Program-made: the position numbers and the translations under genes
DNA from: a candidate division WWE3 bacterium UBA1397
GTDB lineage: Bacteria > Patescibacteriota > WWE3 > UBA101185 > UBA10185
DNA length: 17,391 nucleotides
Assembly (NCBI GenBank): GCA_002305205.1
Contig: DBQJ01000003.1
Span: 62,139 to 79,529, forward strand
Reading direction: 5' to 3'
Notes under the pieces: generated by a model
The model's input: the letters and a program-made list of their open reading frames with translations, nothing else
What the model was told of the DNA's origin: nothing
Database searches by the model: none
Part shown: positions 1 through 7,019 of the stretch, piece after piece
Layout of the letters: every line of letters begins with the position of its first letter
Numbering within the stretch: the stretch's first letter is position 1

Positions 1-783
1 GCAGCAGCCCAGTCTATCGGTGAGCCTGGTACACAGCTGACTATGAAAACATTCCATACAGGTGGAATTATGGGTAAAGATATTACACAAGGGTTGCCTA
101 GAGTTGAAGAGTTAGTTGAAGCCAGAGCTCCTAAATTCCTAGCTACTATGTCTGAGATTACAGGCACTGTAAATATTATAAAGTCCGGTGATGAGAGAAA
201 AATAATTGTTGTACCTGCTGATAAAGGGGAAGATTCGGTAGAGTATCTTATAGATCCGGTTGAGGAAATTATAGTCAAAGAAGGGCAGATGGTTGTCAAA
301 GGGGAAAAACTTACCTCAGGTAATTTAGACCTCATGGATTTATATAGAACAGTCGGTGTGGATGAAACCAAAAAATATATTATCGAAGAAATTCAGAAAG
401 TATACGCTTCCCAGGGTGTGGCAATAAATGATAAACACCTTGAAATTATTGTTAAACAGATGTTTAACCACGTAAAGATAGAAAACGCAGGTGATACAGA
501 ATTTATGATTGGCGAGTTAGTAACAAGGTCCACATTTGATGAAAAAAATGAGGAAGCAATAGCAAGTGGAGGTACTCCTGCTACAGGTAAATTAACTATG
601 CTTGGTATAACAAGAGCTTCCTTAGCTACGGATAGTTTCCTTTCTGCAGCATCCTTTATTCAGACTAGCAGTGTATTGACCGATGCAGCGGCTTCTGGTA
701 AGGTTGATTATCTTTTGGGCTTGAAAGAAAACGTAATTATCGGACGCTTAATTCCTACGGGCGAAAGGGCTCAAATGAAATAA
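1..783 (+). CDS. rpoC: RNA polymerase beta' subunit, C-terminal end (5' partial)
   Basis: This is the last 260 residues of the catalytic beta' subunit of RNA polymerase. The reading frame is open from base 1 and begins inside the nearly invariant stretch AAQSIGEPGTQLTM, part of the bridge-helix/trigger-loop side of the active-centre domain. FHTGG and the motif DITQGLPRVEELVEAR follow, then an insert domain and the usual C-terminal sequence ENVIIGRLIPTGE. The gene continues upstream of the window, so the first ATG (base 43) is not a real start. It ends in TAA only 2 bases before rpsL, so it is probably cotranscribed with the str genes. The identification is certain. Confidence 0.98.
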   Translation, partial: AAAQSIGEPGTQLTMKTFHTGGIMGKDITQGLPRVEELVEARAPKFLATMSEITGTVNIIKSGDERKIIVVPADKGEDSVEYLIDPVEEIIVKEGQMVVKGEKLTSGNLDLMDLYRTVGVDETKKYIIEEIQKVYASQGVAINDKHLEIIVKQMFNHVKIENAGDTEFMIGELVTRSTFDEKNEEAIASGGTPATGKLTMLGITRASLATDSFLSAASFIQTSSVLTDAAASGKVDYLLGLKENVIIGRLIPTGERAQMK

Positions 784-785
784 AT

Positions 786-1202
786 ATGCCAACAGTAAAC
801 CAATTATTAAAAAAAGGAAGAAAAAGAAAATTAAAAAAGACCACAACAAAGGCCTTAAAAGAGTCTTTTAATACAAAAAAGAAAAGAGTGGTTAAATTTG
901 CCTCTCCGTTTAAAAGAGGAGTAGTATTACTTGTTAGAACACAAACCCCAAAGAAACCTAATTCTGCTTTGAGAAAAACAGCCAGAGTAAGACTAACAAA
1001 TCACAGAGAAGTAACCGCCTACATTCCCGGAGAAGGGCATAATCTTCAAGAACACTCAATCGTTTTATTAAAAGGAGGAAAGATTCAGGATTTACCCGGT
1101 GTAAAATATACCATAGTAAGAGGGGAAGCAGATCTTTCAGGGGTTCAGAATAGAAAAACATCAAGATCAATTTATGGTACCAAAAAACCTAAAGGTGAAT
1201 AA
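786..1202 (+). CDS. rpsL: 30S ribosomal protein S12
   Basis: S12 lines the decoding centre of the small subunit and helps control tRNA selection accuracy. The 138-residue protein starts MPTVNQLLKK and carries the signature TPKKPNSALRK (about residues 54-64), with both lysines of the streptomycin-site loop (K56, K57). It also has GEGHNLQEHS and QDLPGVKY; Asp102 matches the aspartate that is methylthiolated in E. coli. It is about 13 residues longer than E. coli S12 before the TPKKP motif, as in Gram-positive S12 proteins, so this is not an oddity. It starts 2 bases after the rpoC stop with no strong Shine-Dalgarno, suggesting translational coupling. Confidence 0.98.
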   Translation: MPTVNQLLKKGRKRKLKKTTTKALKESFNTKKKRVVKFASPFKRGVVLLVRTQTPKKPNSALRKTARVRLTNHREVTAYIPGEGHNLQEHSIVLLKGGKIQDLPGVKYTIVRGEADLSGVQNRKTSRSIYGTKKPKGE

Positions 1203-1204
1203 AT

Positions 1205-1672
1205 ATGAGAAGCAAGAAACCAAGAAAAAGAAATAGTTCAGTTGATTTAATATATAAGTCAAGAATTGTATCCCGTATGATAAATACGGTAATGCTTGGT
1301 GGTGAAAAAAGTATAGCGAGAAATATTGTATATAAAGCAATCAATTCTCTTTCTGAAGAAGGAAAAGATAATCTGAAGATGTTCGAGCAGGCAGTAAAGA
1401 ATGTAATGCCCCAGCAGGAGGTTAGATCAAAAAGAATAGGCGGGGCTACATATCAAGTACCCATGCCTTTAAGGCACGATAGATCGGAAGCCTTGGCAGT
1501 AAGATGGATAGTATCATCCGCTAGATCAAAAAAGGGAAAAGAGATGAGTAAAAAATTATCCGAAGAATTAAAGAATGCCTATCAAGGTATTGGCGATTCC
1601 ATTAAAAAGAAAGAGGATACACATAGAATGGCTGAAGCTAATAGAGCTTTTGCCCACTTCTCCAGATCGTAA
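1205..1672 (+). CDS. rpsG: 30S ribosomal protein S7
   Basis: S7 nucleates assembly of the 30S head and contacts the E-site tRNA. The 155-residue product has the family motifs GGATYQVPMPLR (about residues 79-90), the LAVRW core and the C-terminal HRMAEANRAFAH. The length is normal. The gap from rpsL is 2 bases (TAA-AT-ATG). In E. coli, S7 represses its own operon by binding a structured rpsL-rpsG spacer of about 100 bases. No such spacer exists here, so that control cannot act in the same way. Confidence 0.98.
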   Translation: MRSKKPRKRNSSVDLIYKSRIVSRMINTVMLGGEKSIARNIVYKAINSLSEEGKDNLKMFEQAVKNVMPQQEVRSKRIGGATYQVPMPLRHDRSEALAVRWIVSSARSKKGKEMSKKLSEELKNAYQGIGDSIKKKEDTHRMAEANRAFAHFSRS

Positions 1673-1689
1673 ATATTTTTATATATCCT

Positions 1690-3780
1690 ATGGCTGATAA
1701 TTCCTCAAACAAAACATACCCCTTGGAAAAAATTAGAAATATTGGAATTATTGCTCATATAGATGCCGGGAAGACAACAACTACAGAAAGAATATTATAT
1801 TATACCGGAAAGACACATAAGATCGGTGAAGTTCACGAGGGGGATGCTCAGATGGATTGGATGGCCCAGGAGAGGGAGAGGGGTATAACCATTACCTCTG
1901 CTGCTACTACTTGTTTTTGGAATAACCACAGAATAAACATAATTGATACTCCGGGACATGTTGATTTTACCGCAGAAGTAGAGAGATCTCTTAGGGTATT
2001 GGATGGAGGAGTTATATTATTGGATGGGTCTCAGGGGGTGGAACCTCAATCAGAAACTGTTTATAGGCAAGCTCAGAAATATAAAGTTCCGCTTTTATTC
2101 TTTGTTAATAAACTGGACAAAATAGGGGGGGATTTTTATATGTCTCTTGATTCAATCAAGGAAAAGCTTACCTCCGATGCTGTTGCAGTACAAATTCCGG
2201 TAGGAATAGAAAATGAATTTAATACAGTTATAGATTTGGTAGAAAGAAAAGCTTATAGATTTGAAGGTAAACTTGGTTCAGAAATAATCGAAGTTGAAAT
2301 ACCATCAGATATGAAAAATAAGGTTGAGGAGTACAGAAATAAACTAATAGAGAAAGTAGCAGAGGCGGATGATGCCCTGATTGAGAAATACCTGAGTGGT
2401 GAAGAATTATCTATCGACGAAATAATGAAAGGAATAAGAGAACTGACAATAAAAACAAAATTATATCCCGTATTTTGCGGTGCTTCCTTATCTAATATAG
2501 GGGTTCAAAAATTATTGGATGGAGTTATAAACTATCTCCCTTCCCCTAAAGATATACCACCTACCATAGCTATTAATATAGATACGGGCGAATCGGAGGA
2601 ATTGTCGTCAGATATGAATGGTCCTTTCGTAGCTTTATCATTTAAAGTACAGACTGACCCCTATGTAGGAAGATTATCTTATTTTAGAGTTTACTCGGGG
2701 AAAGTATCTGCCGGTTCCTACATTCTAAACACTAGAAAAAATAGAAAAGAAAGACTGGGGAGAATACTTCTGATGCATGCAAATCATAGAGAAGAGATAA
2801 AAGAAATTGAGGCAGGTGAAATTGCAGCTGCAGTAGGAGTTGAAGCCGGAACGGGTGATACACTTTGTGCGGAAAATGCTCCTTACACTTTGGAAGCTAT
2901 TAGCTTTGCTGAACCGGTAATTGGTATAGTTTTAGAACCCAAGACAAAGGCTGATAGAGATAAAATGTCGGAAGCCATAAAGAAATTCCTAGAAGAAGAC
3001 CCTACTTTAAAAATAAAAACTGATGAAGAAACAGGGCAGTCAATACTTTACGGAATGGGAGAACTTCACCTTGAAATTATTGTGGATAGAATGAAAAGAG
3101 AGTTTAATGTGGAAGTTAATACAGGTAAACCTCAAGTAGCCTACAGAGAAACAATAAGAAAAGCTGTTGATAAAGAAGGTAAATATATAAGACAGTCTGG
3201 TGGAAGAGGGCAGTACGGACATGTTGTGTTCAAAGTTGAACCTTTGGAAAGAGGAAAGGGATTAGAATTTGTAAATAAGATAGTAGGAGGGGCAGTCCCA
3301 AGAGAATATATTCCCGCTATTGAAAAAGGTGTAAAAGAAGCCGTTGAAAGTGGAAATTTAGCAGGATATCCCATTGTCGATCTTAGGGTTACTTTATATG
3401 ATGGTTCTTTCCATGAAGTAGACTCTTCAGAAATGTCATTCAAGATGGCAGCTATATTGGCTATGAGAGAAGCTCAATCTTCAGCAGATAGCTTTCTTTT
3501 AGAACCTATTATGCACGTAGAGGTAGTTACTCCCGAACCGTTTATGGGAGATGTTATTGGTAATCTTTCATCTAAAAGAGGAAAAGTTGAAAGTACTGAA
3601 CAAAGAGGTAATGCTAGAACTATATCAGCAAAAGTTCCTTTATCCGAAATGTTTGGATACGCCACTGAATTAAGGGGATTAACACAGGGAAGGGCTTCTT
3701 TTACCATGGAACCAAGCCACTACGAGGAAGTACCCTCGAATATTTCTGCAGAAATATGCAAGGGAAGAGGCAGGGTATAA
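1690..3780 (+). CDS. fusA: Elongation factor G
   Basis: EF-G is the GTPase that drives tRNA-mRNA translocation and, with RRF, ribosome recycling. The 696-residue length and five-domain order are standard. Visible motifs are the P-loop AHIDAGKT (residues 22-29), the switch I motif RGITI (64-68), DTPGH (86-90) and NKLD (140-143). Domain IV carries GGRGQYGHVVF, and the C-terminal part has EPIMHVEV and RGLTQGRASFTMEP. The ATG at 1690 gives the normal N-terminus (PLEKIRNIGIIAHIDAGKT). The 17-base spacer from rpsG is AT-rich and has no clear Shine-Dalgarno. No second fusA-like gene is present in the window. Confidence 0.98.
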   Translation: MADNSSNKTYPLEKIRNIGIIAHIDAGKTTTTERILYYTGKTHKIGEVHEGDAQMDWMAQERERGITITSAATTCFWNNHRINIIDTPGHVDFTAEVERSLRVLDGGVILLDGSQGVEPQSETVYRQAQKYKVPLLFFVNKLDKIGGDFYMSLDSIKEKLTSDAVAVQIPVGIENEFNTVIDLVERKAYRFEGKLGSEIIEVEIPSDMKNKVEEYRNKLIEKVAEADDALIEKYLSGEELSIDEIMKGIRELTIKTKLYPVFCGASLSNIGVQKLLDGVINYLPSPKDIPPTIAINIDTGESEELSSDMNGPFVALSFKVQTDPYVGRLSYFRVYSGKVSAGSYILNTRKNRKERLGRILLMHANHREEIKEIEAGEIAAAVGVEAGTGDTLCAENAPYTLEAISFAEPVIGIVLEPKTKADRDKMSEAIKKFLEEDPTLKIKTDEETGQSILYGMGELHLEIIVDRMKREFNVEVNTGKPQVAYRETIRKAVDKEGKYIRQSGGRGQYGHVVFKVEPLERGKGLEFVNKIVGGAVPREYIPAIEKGVKEAVESGNLAGYPIVDLRVTLYDGSFHEVDSSEMSFKMAAILAMREAQSSADSFLLEPIMHVEVVTPEPFMGDVIGNLSSKRGKVESTEQRGNARTISAKVPLSEMFGYATELRGLTQGRASFTMEPSHYEEVPSNISAEICKGRGRV

Positions 3781-3838
3781 GGAAATGCTTGATTTTTAGC
3801 TGTATATTTGGTTAACTAGCACTTGCTTAATTAGTTTA

Positions 3839-3953
3839 TTGGGCTAAAGAACGATCATTCCGGATGTGAGCGAGTTATCCGAGATGTCCTAAGGTAATTT
3901 GGTGTCCTAGGATTATTCGCAAAACGTCGCAGAATGGGCGTCATTAAGCCCGA
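3839..3953 (+). ncRNA. Candidate structured RNA leader of tuf
   Basis: The 185-base fusA-tuf gap is not coding and folds by hand into a compact closed structure. P1 pairs 3839-3845 with 3947-3953 (core GGGCU/AGCCC). P2 pairs 3851-3860 with 3932-3941 (ACGAUCAUUC/GAAUGGGCGU; nine of ten positions pair, one of them G-U). P3 (CGGAU 3861-3865 with AUCCG 3877-3881) stacks directly on P2. P4 pairs 3887-3894 with 3906-3912 around one bulged A. The P3 loop GCGAGU (3870-3875) can pair with AUUCGC (3915-3920), giving a pseudoknot. P1 ends against the ribosome-binding sequence AAAGG (3953-3957), 8 bases before the tuf ATG, so folding could gate EF-Tu translation. I recognise no Rfam family. Bases 3781-3838 hold only weak promoter-like sequence (TTGGTT 3808-3813, TAGTTT 3832-3837). 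Confidence 0.55.
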
Positions 3954-3965
3954 AAGGTAGTATTT

Positions 3966-5144
3966 ATGGCAGAATTTATAAGAAACAAACCGCACGTAAA
4001 TATTGGTACCATAGGTCACGTAGACCATGGAAAGACCACATTGACCTCAGCCATTACTAAAGTACTGGCTTCTAAGGGCTACGCAAAGGAGAGAAAATAT
4101 GAGGAAATAGATAATTCTCCTGAAGAGAAAGCCAGAGGTATAACAATAAACATTACACATGTTGAGTACGAATCTGATAAAAGACATTATGCTCACATTG
4201 ATGCACCCGGACACGCAGACTACATAAAGAATATGATCACCGGAGCCGCACAGATGGACGGAGCAATTTTAGTTGTTTCCGCTCCCGACGGTCCAATGCC
4301 TCAAACAAGAGAGCATATTCTTTTAGCTAAACAGGTTAATGTTCCTGCAATGGTAGTATATCTTAATAAATGCGATATGGTTCAGGATAAAGAATTATTG
4401 GATTTGGTTGAATTGGAAGTAAGAGAACTTCTTACCAAGTATGGATTCCCGGGAGACAAGACACCAATAATAAAGGGATCTGCATTAAAAGCTTTAGAAG
4501 GAGATGCAGAATCTATTAAAAGTATTGAAGAATTAATGAATGCAGTTGATGAGTTCATACCTACTCCGGTTAGAGAATTAGACAAGCCATTTCTGATGCC
4601 TGTTGAGGATGTATTCACTATCTCCGGAAGAGGTACTGTTGTTACAGGAAGAATAGAAAGAGGATTAATTAAGATAAATGAGGAAGTTGAGATAGTAGGA
4701 ATAAAAGAAACAAGAAAAACCGTTGTTACAGGTGTGGAAATGTTTAATAAATCAATGCAGGAAGGACAAGCCGGAGATAATGTCGGAATACTTCTCAGAG
4801 GTATAGAGAGAACTGATGTAGAAAGGGGTCAGGTCATCTCTAAGCCCGGATCAGTTCATCCTCATACTGAATTTGATTCTCAAGTGTACATTCTTTCTAA
4901 AGAAGAGGGTGGAAGACATAAACCATTCTTTACAGGATACAGACCTCAGTTTTATGTAAGAACTACAGATGTAACCGGTGAAGTTACTCTTCCTGAAGGA
5001 GTAGAGATGGTTATGCCCGGTGATGATGTAAAGATGAAAGTAAAATTGATAACACCAGTTGCTATGGAAGAAGGTATGAGATTCGCTATCAGAGAAGGCG
5101 GACATACTGTTGGAGCAGGAGTAATTACTAAAGTAATTGCATAA
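3966..5144 (+). CDS. tuf: Elongation factor Tu
   Basis: EF-Tu delivers aminoacyl-tRNA to the ribosomal A site as a GTP complex. The 392-residue protein has the P-loop GHVDHGKT (18-25), switch I RGITIN, the DAPGH motif (79-83, with the catalytic histidine at 83), NKCD (134-137) and GSAL (171-174). Domains II and III are complete (VEDVFTISGRGTVVTGR; GYRPQFYVRTTDVTG) and the end is the usual GAGVITKVIA. The commonly conserved cysteine before PGH is alanine. The ATG at 3966 follows AAAGG with 8 bases of spacing. The gene is preceded by the structured leader and followed by a strong terminator, so tuf looks like its own expression unit within the cluster. Confidence 0.98.
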   Translation: MAEFIRNKPHVNIGTIGHVDHGKTTLTSAITKVLASKGYAKERKYEEIDNSPEEKARGITINITHVEYESDKRHYAHIDAPGHADYIKNMITGAAQMDGAILVVSAPDGPMPQTREHILLAKQVNVPAMVVYLNKCDMVQDKELLDLVELEVRELLTKYGFPGDKTPIIKGSALKALEGDAESIKSIEELMNAVDEFIPTPVRELDKPFLMPVEDVFTISGRGTVVTGRIERGLIKINEEVEIVGIKETRKTVVTGVEMFNKSMQEGQAGDNVGILLRGIERTDVERGQVISKPGSVHPHTEFDSQVYILSKEEGGRHKPFFTGYRPQFYVRTTDVTGEVTLPEGVEMVMPGDDVKMKVKLITPVAMEEGMRFAIREGGHTVGAGVITKVIA

Positions 5145-5159
5145 TTGGTAAAATCGGTG

Positions 5160-5183
5160 AAACCCCCGCTTTAGCGGGGGTTT
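5160..5183 (+). terminator. Intrinsic terminator after tuf
   Basis: A perfect 10-base-pair stem, AAACCCCCGC with GCGGGGGTTT, encloses a TTTA loop. It starts 15 bases after the tuf stop. The T tract (TTTCTT) is short and partly inside the stem, so termination may be incomplete. rpsJ begins only 17 bases further on, with no room for a promoter in between. Confidence 0.85.
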
Positions 5184-5200
5184 CTTATGCTTAAATAAAA

Positions 5201-5521
5201 ATGGCTAAAACACAAAAGGAAAGCAAAATAAGAATAAAATTAAATTCATACGATAGTAGAATCGTAGATATCAGCTGTTCAAAGATAGTTGATACTGCAA
5301 TTAGAACAGGGGCTAAGATAGTAGGTCCGGTTCCACTTCCGACTAGAATAGAGAAGTTTACAGTAATTAGAGGACCGCATATAGATAAAAGATCGAGGGA
5401 GCAGTTTGAATTAAGGACTCATAAGAGAGTTATTGATGTACTTAATCCTACCCCATCAACAATAGAGAATCTTTCTAAGTTGACACTTCCGGCAGGTGTT
5501 GGTATATCAATGAGGATGTAA
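5201..5521 (+). CDS. rpsJ: 30S ribosomal protein S10 (NusE)
   Basis: S10 is part of the 30S head and, as NusE, joins NusB in transcription antitermination complexes. The 106-residue product shows KIRIKLNSYD near the N-terminus, GPVPLPTRIEKFTV in the centre, the loop segment RSREQFELRTHKR and a C-terminus ending LPAGVGISMRM, all typical. The ATG at 5201 lies 17 bases after the tuf terminator stem and has no Shine-Dalgarno sequence. The gene is bracketed by terminators on both sides, so its level probably depends on read-through from tuf or on RNA processing. Confidence 0.97.
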   Translation: MAKTQKESKIRIKLNSYDSRIVDISCSKIVDTAIRTGAKIVGPVPLPTRIEKFTVIRGPHIDKRSREQFELRTHKRVIDVLNPTPSTIENLSKLTLPAGVGISMRM

Positions 5522-5534
5522 CAGAATAATAGTG

Positions 5535-5564
5535 TTTAAAACTTTTGTATATAGAGAATATAAG
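5535..5564 (+). promoter_or_regulatory. Possible promoter for the rplC operon
   Basis: A TTTAAA box (5535-5540) lies 18 bases before TATAAG (5559-5564), in the AT-rich spacer after rpsJ. Transcription would start near 5571 and read through the attenuator-like hairpin at 5615-5631 before rplC. The boxes are imperfect and the region is so AT-rich that chance matches are likely. The main support is that a large operon follows a strong terminator and needs some source of transcripts. Confidence 0.35.
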
Positions 5565-5596
5565 ATGATAAATAATAAATATTAAATAAGAATTTA

Positions 5597-5640
5597 GGGG
5601 CTAGTGTTTCTGAAAGCGCCCCCCGGGCGCTGATTTTTTT
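5597..5640 (+). terminator. Intrinsic terminator / candidate attenuator before rplC
   Basis: A perfect 7-base-pair stem, AGCGCCC (5615-5621) with GGGCGCT (5625-5631), has a CCC loop and is followed by a run of seven T (5634-5640), the form of a strong rho-independent terminator. Just upstream, GGGGC (5597-5601) can pair with GCCCC (5618-5622), which would break the 5' arm of the terminator. The two folds exclude each other, as in attenuators. It ends 10 bases before the rplC start, so read-through would have to be controlled for the whole downstream operon to be made. Confidence 0.75.
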
Positions 5641-5650
5641 AATAAAGTAT

Positions 5651-6082
5651 ATGAACGAAATAACAGGAAAAAAACTAAATATGACTCAAATATTTATGAA
5701 TGATGGGAAAGTTGTTCCTGTTACTGTAATAAATTATAATAGCGAACTGGAGTTAGATCCTCCCGCTTTGGAGAATAAAGAAATTATTGTTATAGGTACG
5801 TCCAAGGGTAAAGGTTTCACTGGAGGAATGAAGAGATGGGGATTTAAAGGCGGACCTGCAACAAGAGGTCAAAGTACAAAACCCAGAGCTCCGGGATCAA
5901 TCGGAAGCCAGACACCCGGGAGAGTAAGAAAAGGAAAGAAAATGGCGGGAAGGCACGGGGGATTTAGAATTACTATAAAAGGATTACGTATAGTAAAAAT
6001 ACTACCGCAAGATAAAAGATTAATGGTATCGGGTCCTATACCCGGAGCTAGAAACTCCGATGTAAGTATAAAGATATTATAA
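5651..6082 (+). CDS. rplC: 50S ribosomal protein L3, shortened form
   Basis: L3 binds 23S rRNA early in assembly and sends a loop towards the peptidyl-transferase centre. The C-terminal half is typical: GTSKGKGFTGGMKRWGFKGG (about residues 49-68), PGSIGSQTPGRVRKGKKMAG and PGARNSDV. The start, GKKLNMTQIF...VPVTVI, also matches. The protein is only 143 residues, whereas most bacterial L3 proteins have about 205-210. The missing part lies between residues about 30 and 45 and corresponds to most of the first half of the beta-barrel domain. The frame is continuous with both conserved ends in register, so this looks like a real shortened protein and not a frameshift. No Shine-Dalgarno is visible. 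Confidence 0.95.
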   Translation: MNEITGKKLNMTQIFMNDGKVVPVTVINYNSELELDPPALENKEIIVIGTSKGKGFTGGMKRWGFKGGPATRGQSTKPRAPGSIGSQTPGRVRKGKKMAGRHGGFRITIKGLRIVKILPQDKRLMVSGPIPGARNSDVSIKIL

Positions 6083-6094
6083 ATATTAAAAAAT

Positions 6095-6727
6095 ATGGAA
6101 TTAAAATTATTAAATAAAACTGAAAAGGGAAAAGAAAAAAAGGGTATAAATAAAATACTCCCTGAAAGAATATTTAATAAACAATTAGAGTCTGATGTAT
6201 TAAAACAATATATTAGAATATATTTATCTAATCAAAGACAAGGCACATCTAAGACTAAAACAAGAGCTGAAGTATCCGGTGGAGGAAGAAAACCGTGGAG
6301 GCAGAAGCATACCGGAAGATCAAGACAAGGTTCAATAAGAAGTCCTATATGGGTGCATGGGGGAGTTGCCCACGGACCTACACCAAAAAGCTGGTTTTTA
6401 AATACTACTAAGGATATTAGAGACATTGCCATGAAAACTGCATTATCCATAAAAAATAAGGATAATAAATTAATTGTTGTTGAAAATATTCATATGGATA
6501 AACCAAGTACCAAAGATGTTGTAAAGGCACTTTCTGATATAAACGTACAGGGAAATATATTATTAGTTTATTTAAAAAGAAACTGGAATGTACTAAAAAG
6601 TGTATCTAATATTCCTGGAGTTTCAATTTCATCCGTAGAGAATTTAAATGCATTTGAGATTGTTAAATCAGATTATCTGATTATTGATAAAGAATCAGTT
6701 AAATATTTAGAGAAGAGGATAAAGTAA
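6095..6727 (+). CDS. rplD: 50S ribosomal protein L4
   Basis: L4 binds domain I of 23S rRNA, and its long loop lines the peptide exit tunnel. The 210-residue protein contains the loop motifs RQGTSKTKTRAEVSGGG, KPWRQKHTGRSRQGS and RSPIWVHGG (about residues 48-91), with HGPTPKSW after them. In E. coli, L4 also represses the S10 operon by promoting attenuation in its leader. The attenuator-like hairpin before rplC makes L4 a reasonable candidate regulator here, but that is inference. Its TAA overlaps the rplW ATG by one base (TAATG). Confidence 0.97.
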   Translation: MELKLLNKTEKGKEKKGINKILPERIFNKQLESDVLKQYIRIYLSNQRQGTSKTKTRAEVSGGGRKPWRQKHTGRSRQGSIRSPIWVHGGVAHGPTPKSWFLNTTKDIRDIAMKTALSIKNKDNKLIVVENIHMDKPSTKDVVKALSDINVQGNILLVYLKRNWNVLKSVSNIPGVSISSVENLNAFEIVKSDYLIIDKESVKYLEKRIK

Positions 6728-7017
6728 TGAAAATGAGCAGTATTGTTCTAAAACCCATTATTACAGAGAAGGGATTAACTCATGTAAATAATAATGAGTA
6801 TATATTTAAAGTTAATATGAAAGCTAACAAATATAATGTAGCTAAAGAAATACAAAGAATATATTCAGTAGAAGTTACTGATGTAAGAACATCAGTGATT
6901 CCAGGCAAGAAGAAAAGAATTATTGGAACTAGAATGAGAGTTAAGACCCCCAGATGGAAAAAAGCGGTAGTTAGAATTAAGGAAGGACAAAAAATTGACC
7001 TATTTCCTAAGGAGTAA
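6727..7017 (+). CDS. rplW: 50S ribosomal protein L23
   Basis: L23 sits at the exit of the peptide tunnel and is the docking site for trigger factor and SRP. The 96-residue product opens with the family pattern VLKPIITEKG and continues YIFKVNMKANKYNVAKEIQ, then VTDVRTSVIPGKKKR and a basic C-terminal segment. The start at 6727 overlaps the rplD stop by one base; an in-frame ATG two codons later (6733) is an alternative. rplB follows after 2 bases, with AAGGAG just before its ATG. Confidence 0.96.
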   Translation: MKMSSIVLKPIITEKGLTHVNNNEYIFKVNMKANKYNVAKEIQRIYSVEVTDVRTSVIPGKKKRIIGTRMRVKTPRWKKAVVRIKEGQKIDLFPKE

Positions 7018-7019
7018 GG

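Noticed and set aside
786..1202. S12 extra N-terminal segment as a novel insertion
   Set aside because: A similar 13-14 residue segment is common in Gram-positive S12 proteins.
1680..1689. TATATA before fusA as a leaderless promoter
   Set aside because: It ends only 4 bases before the ATG, lacks a matching -35 box, and lies in an AT-only spacer.
3141..3443. 100-codon minus-strand open frame within fusA
   Set aside because: It is the shadow of the highly conserved EF-G coding sequence, with no family features of its own.
3781..3965. tRNA or small group I intron in the fusA-tuf gap
   Set aside because: There is no T-loop GGTTCGAATCC, acceptor CCA or intron P7/G-binding core; the region is too short for an intron.
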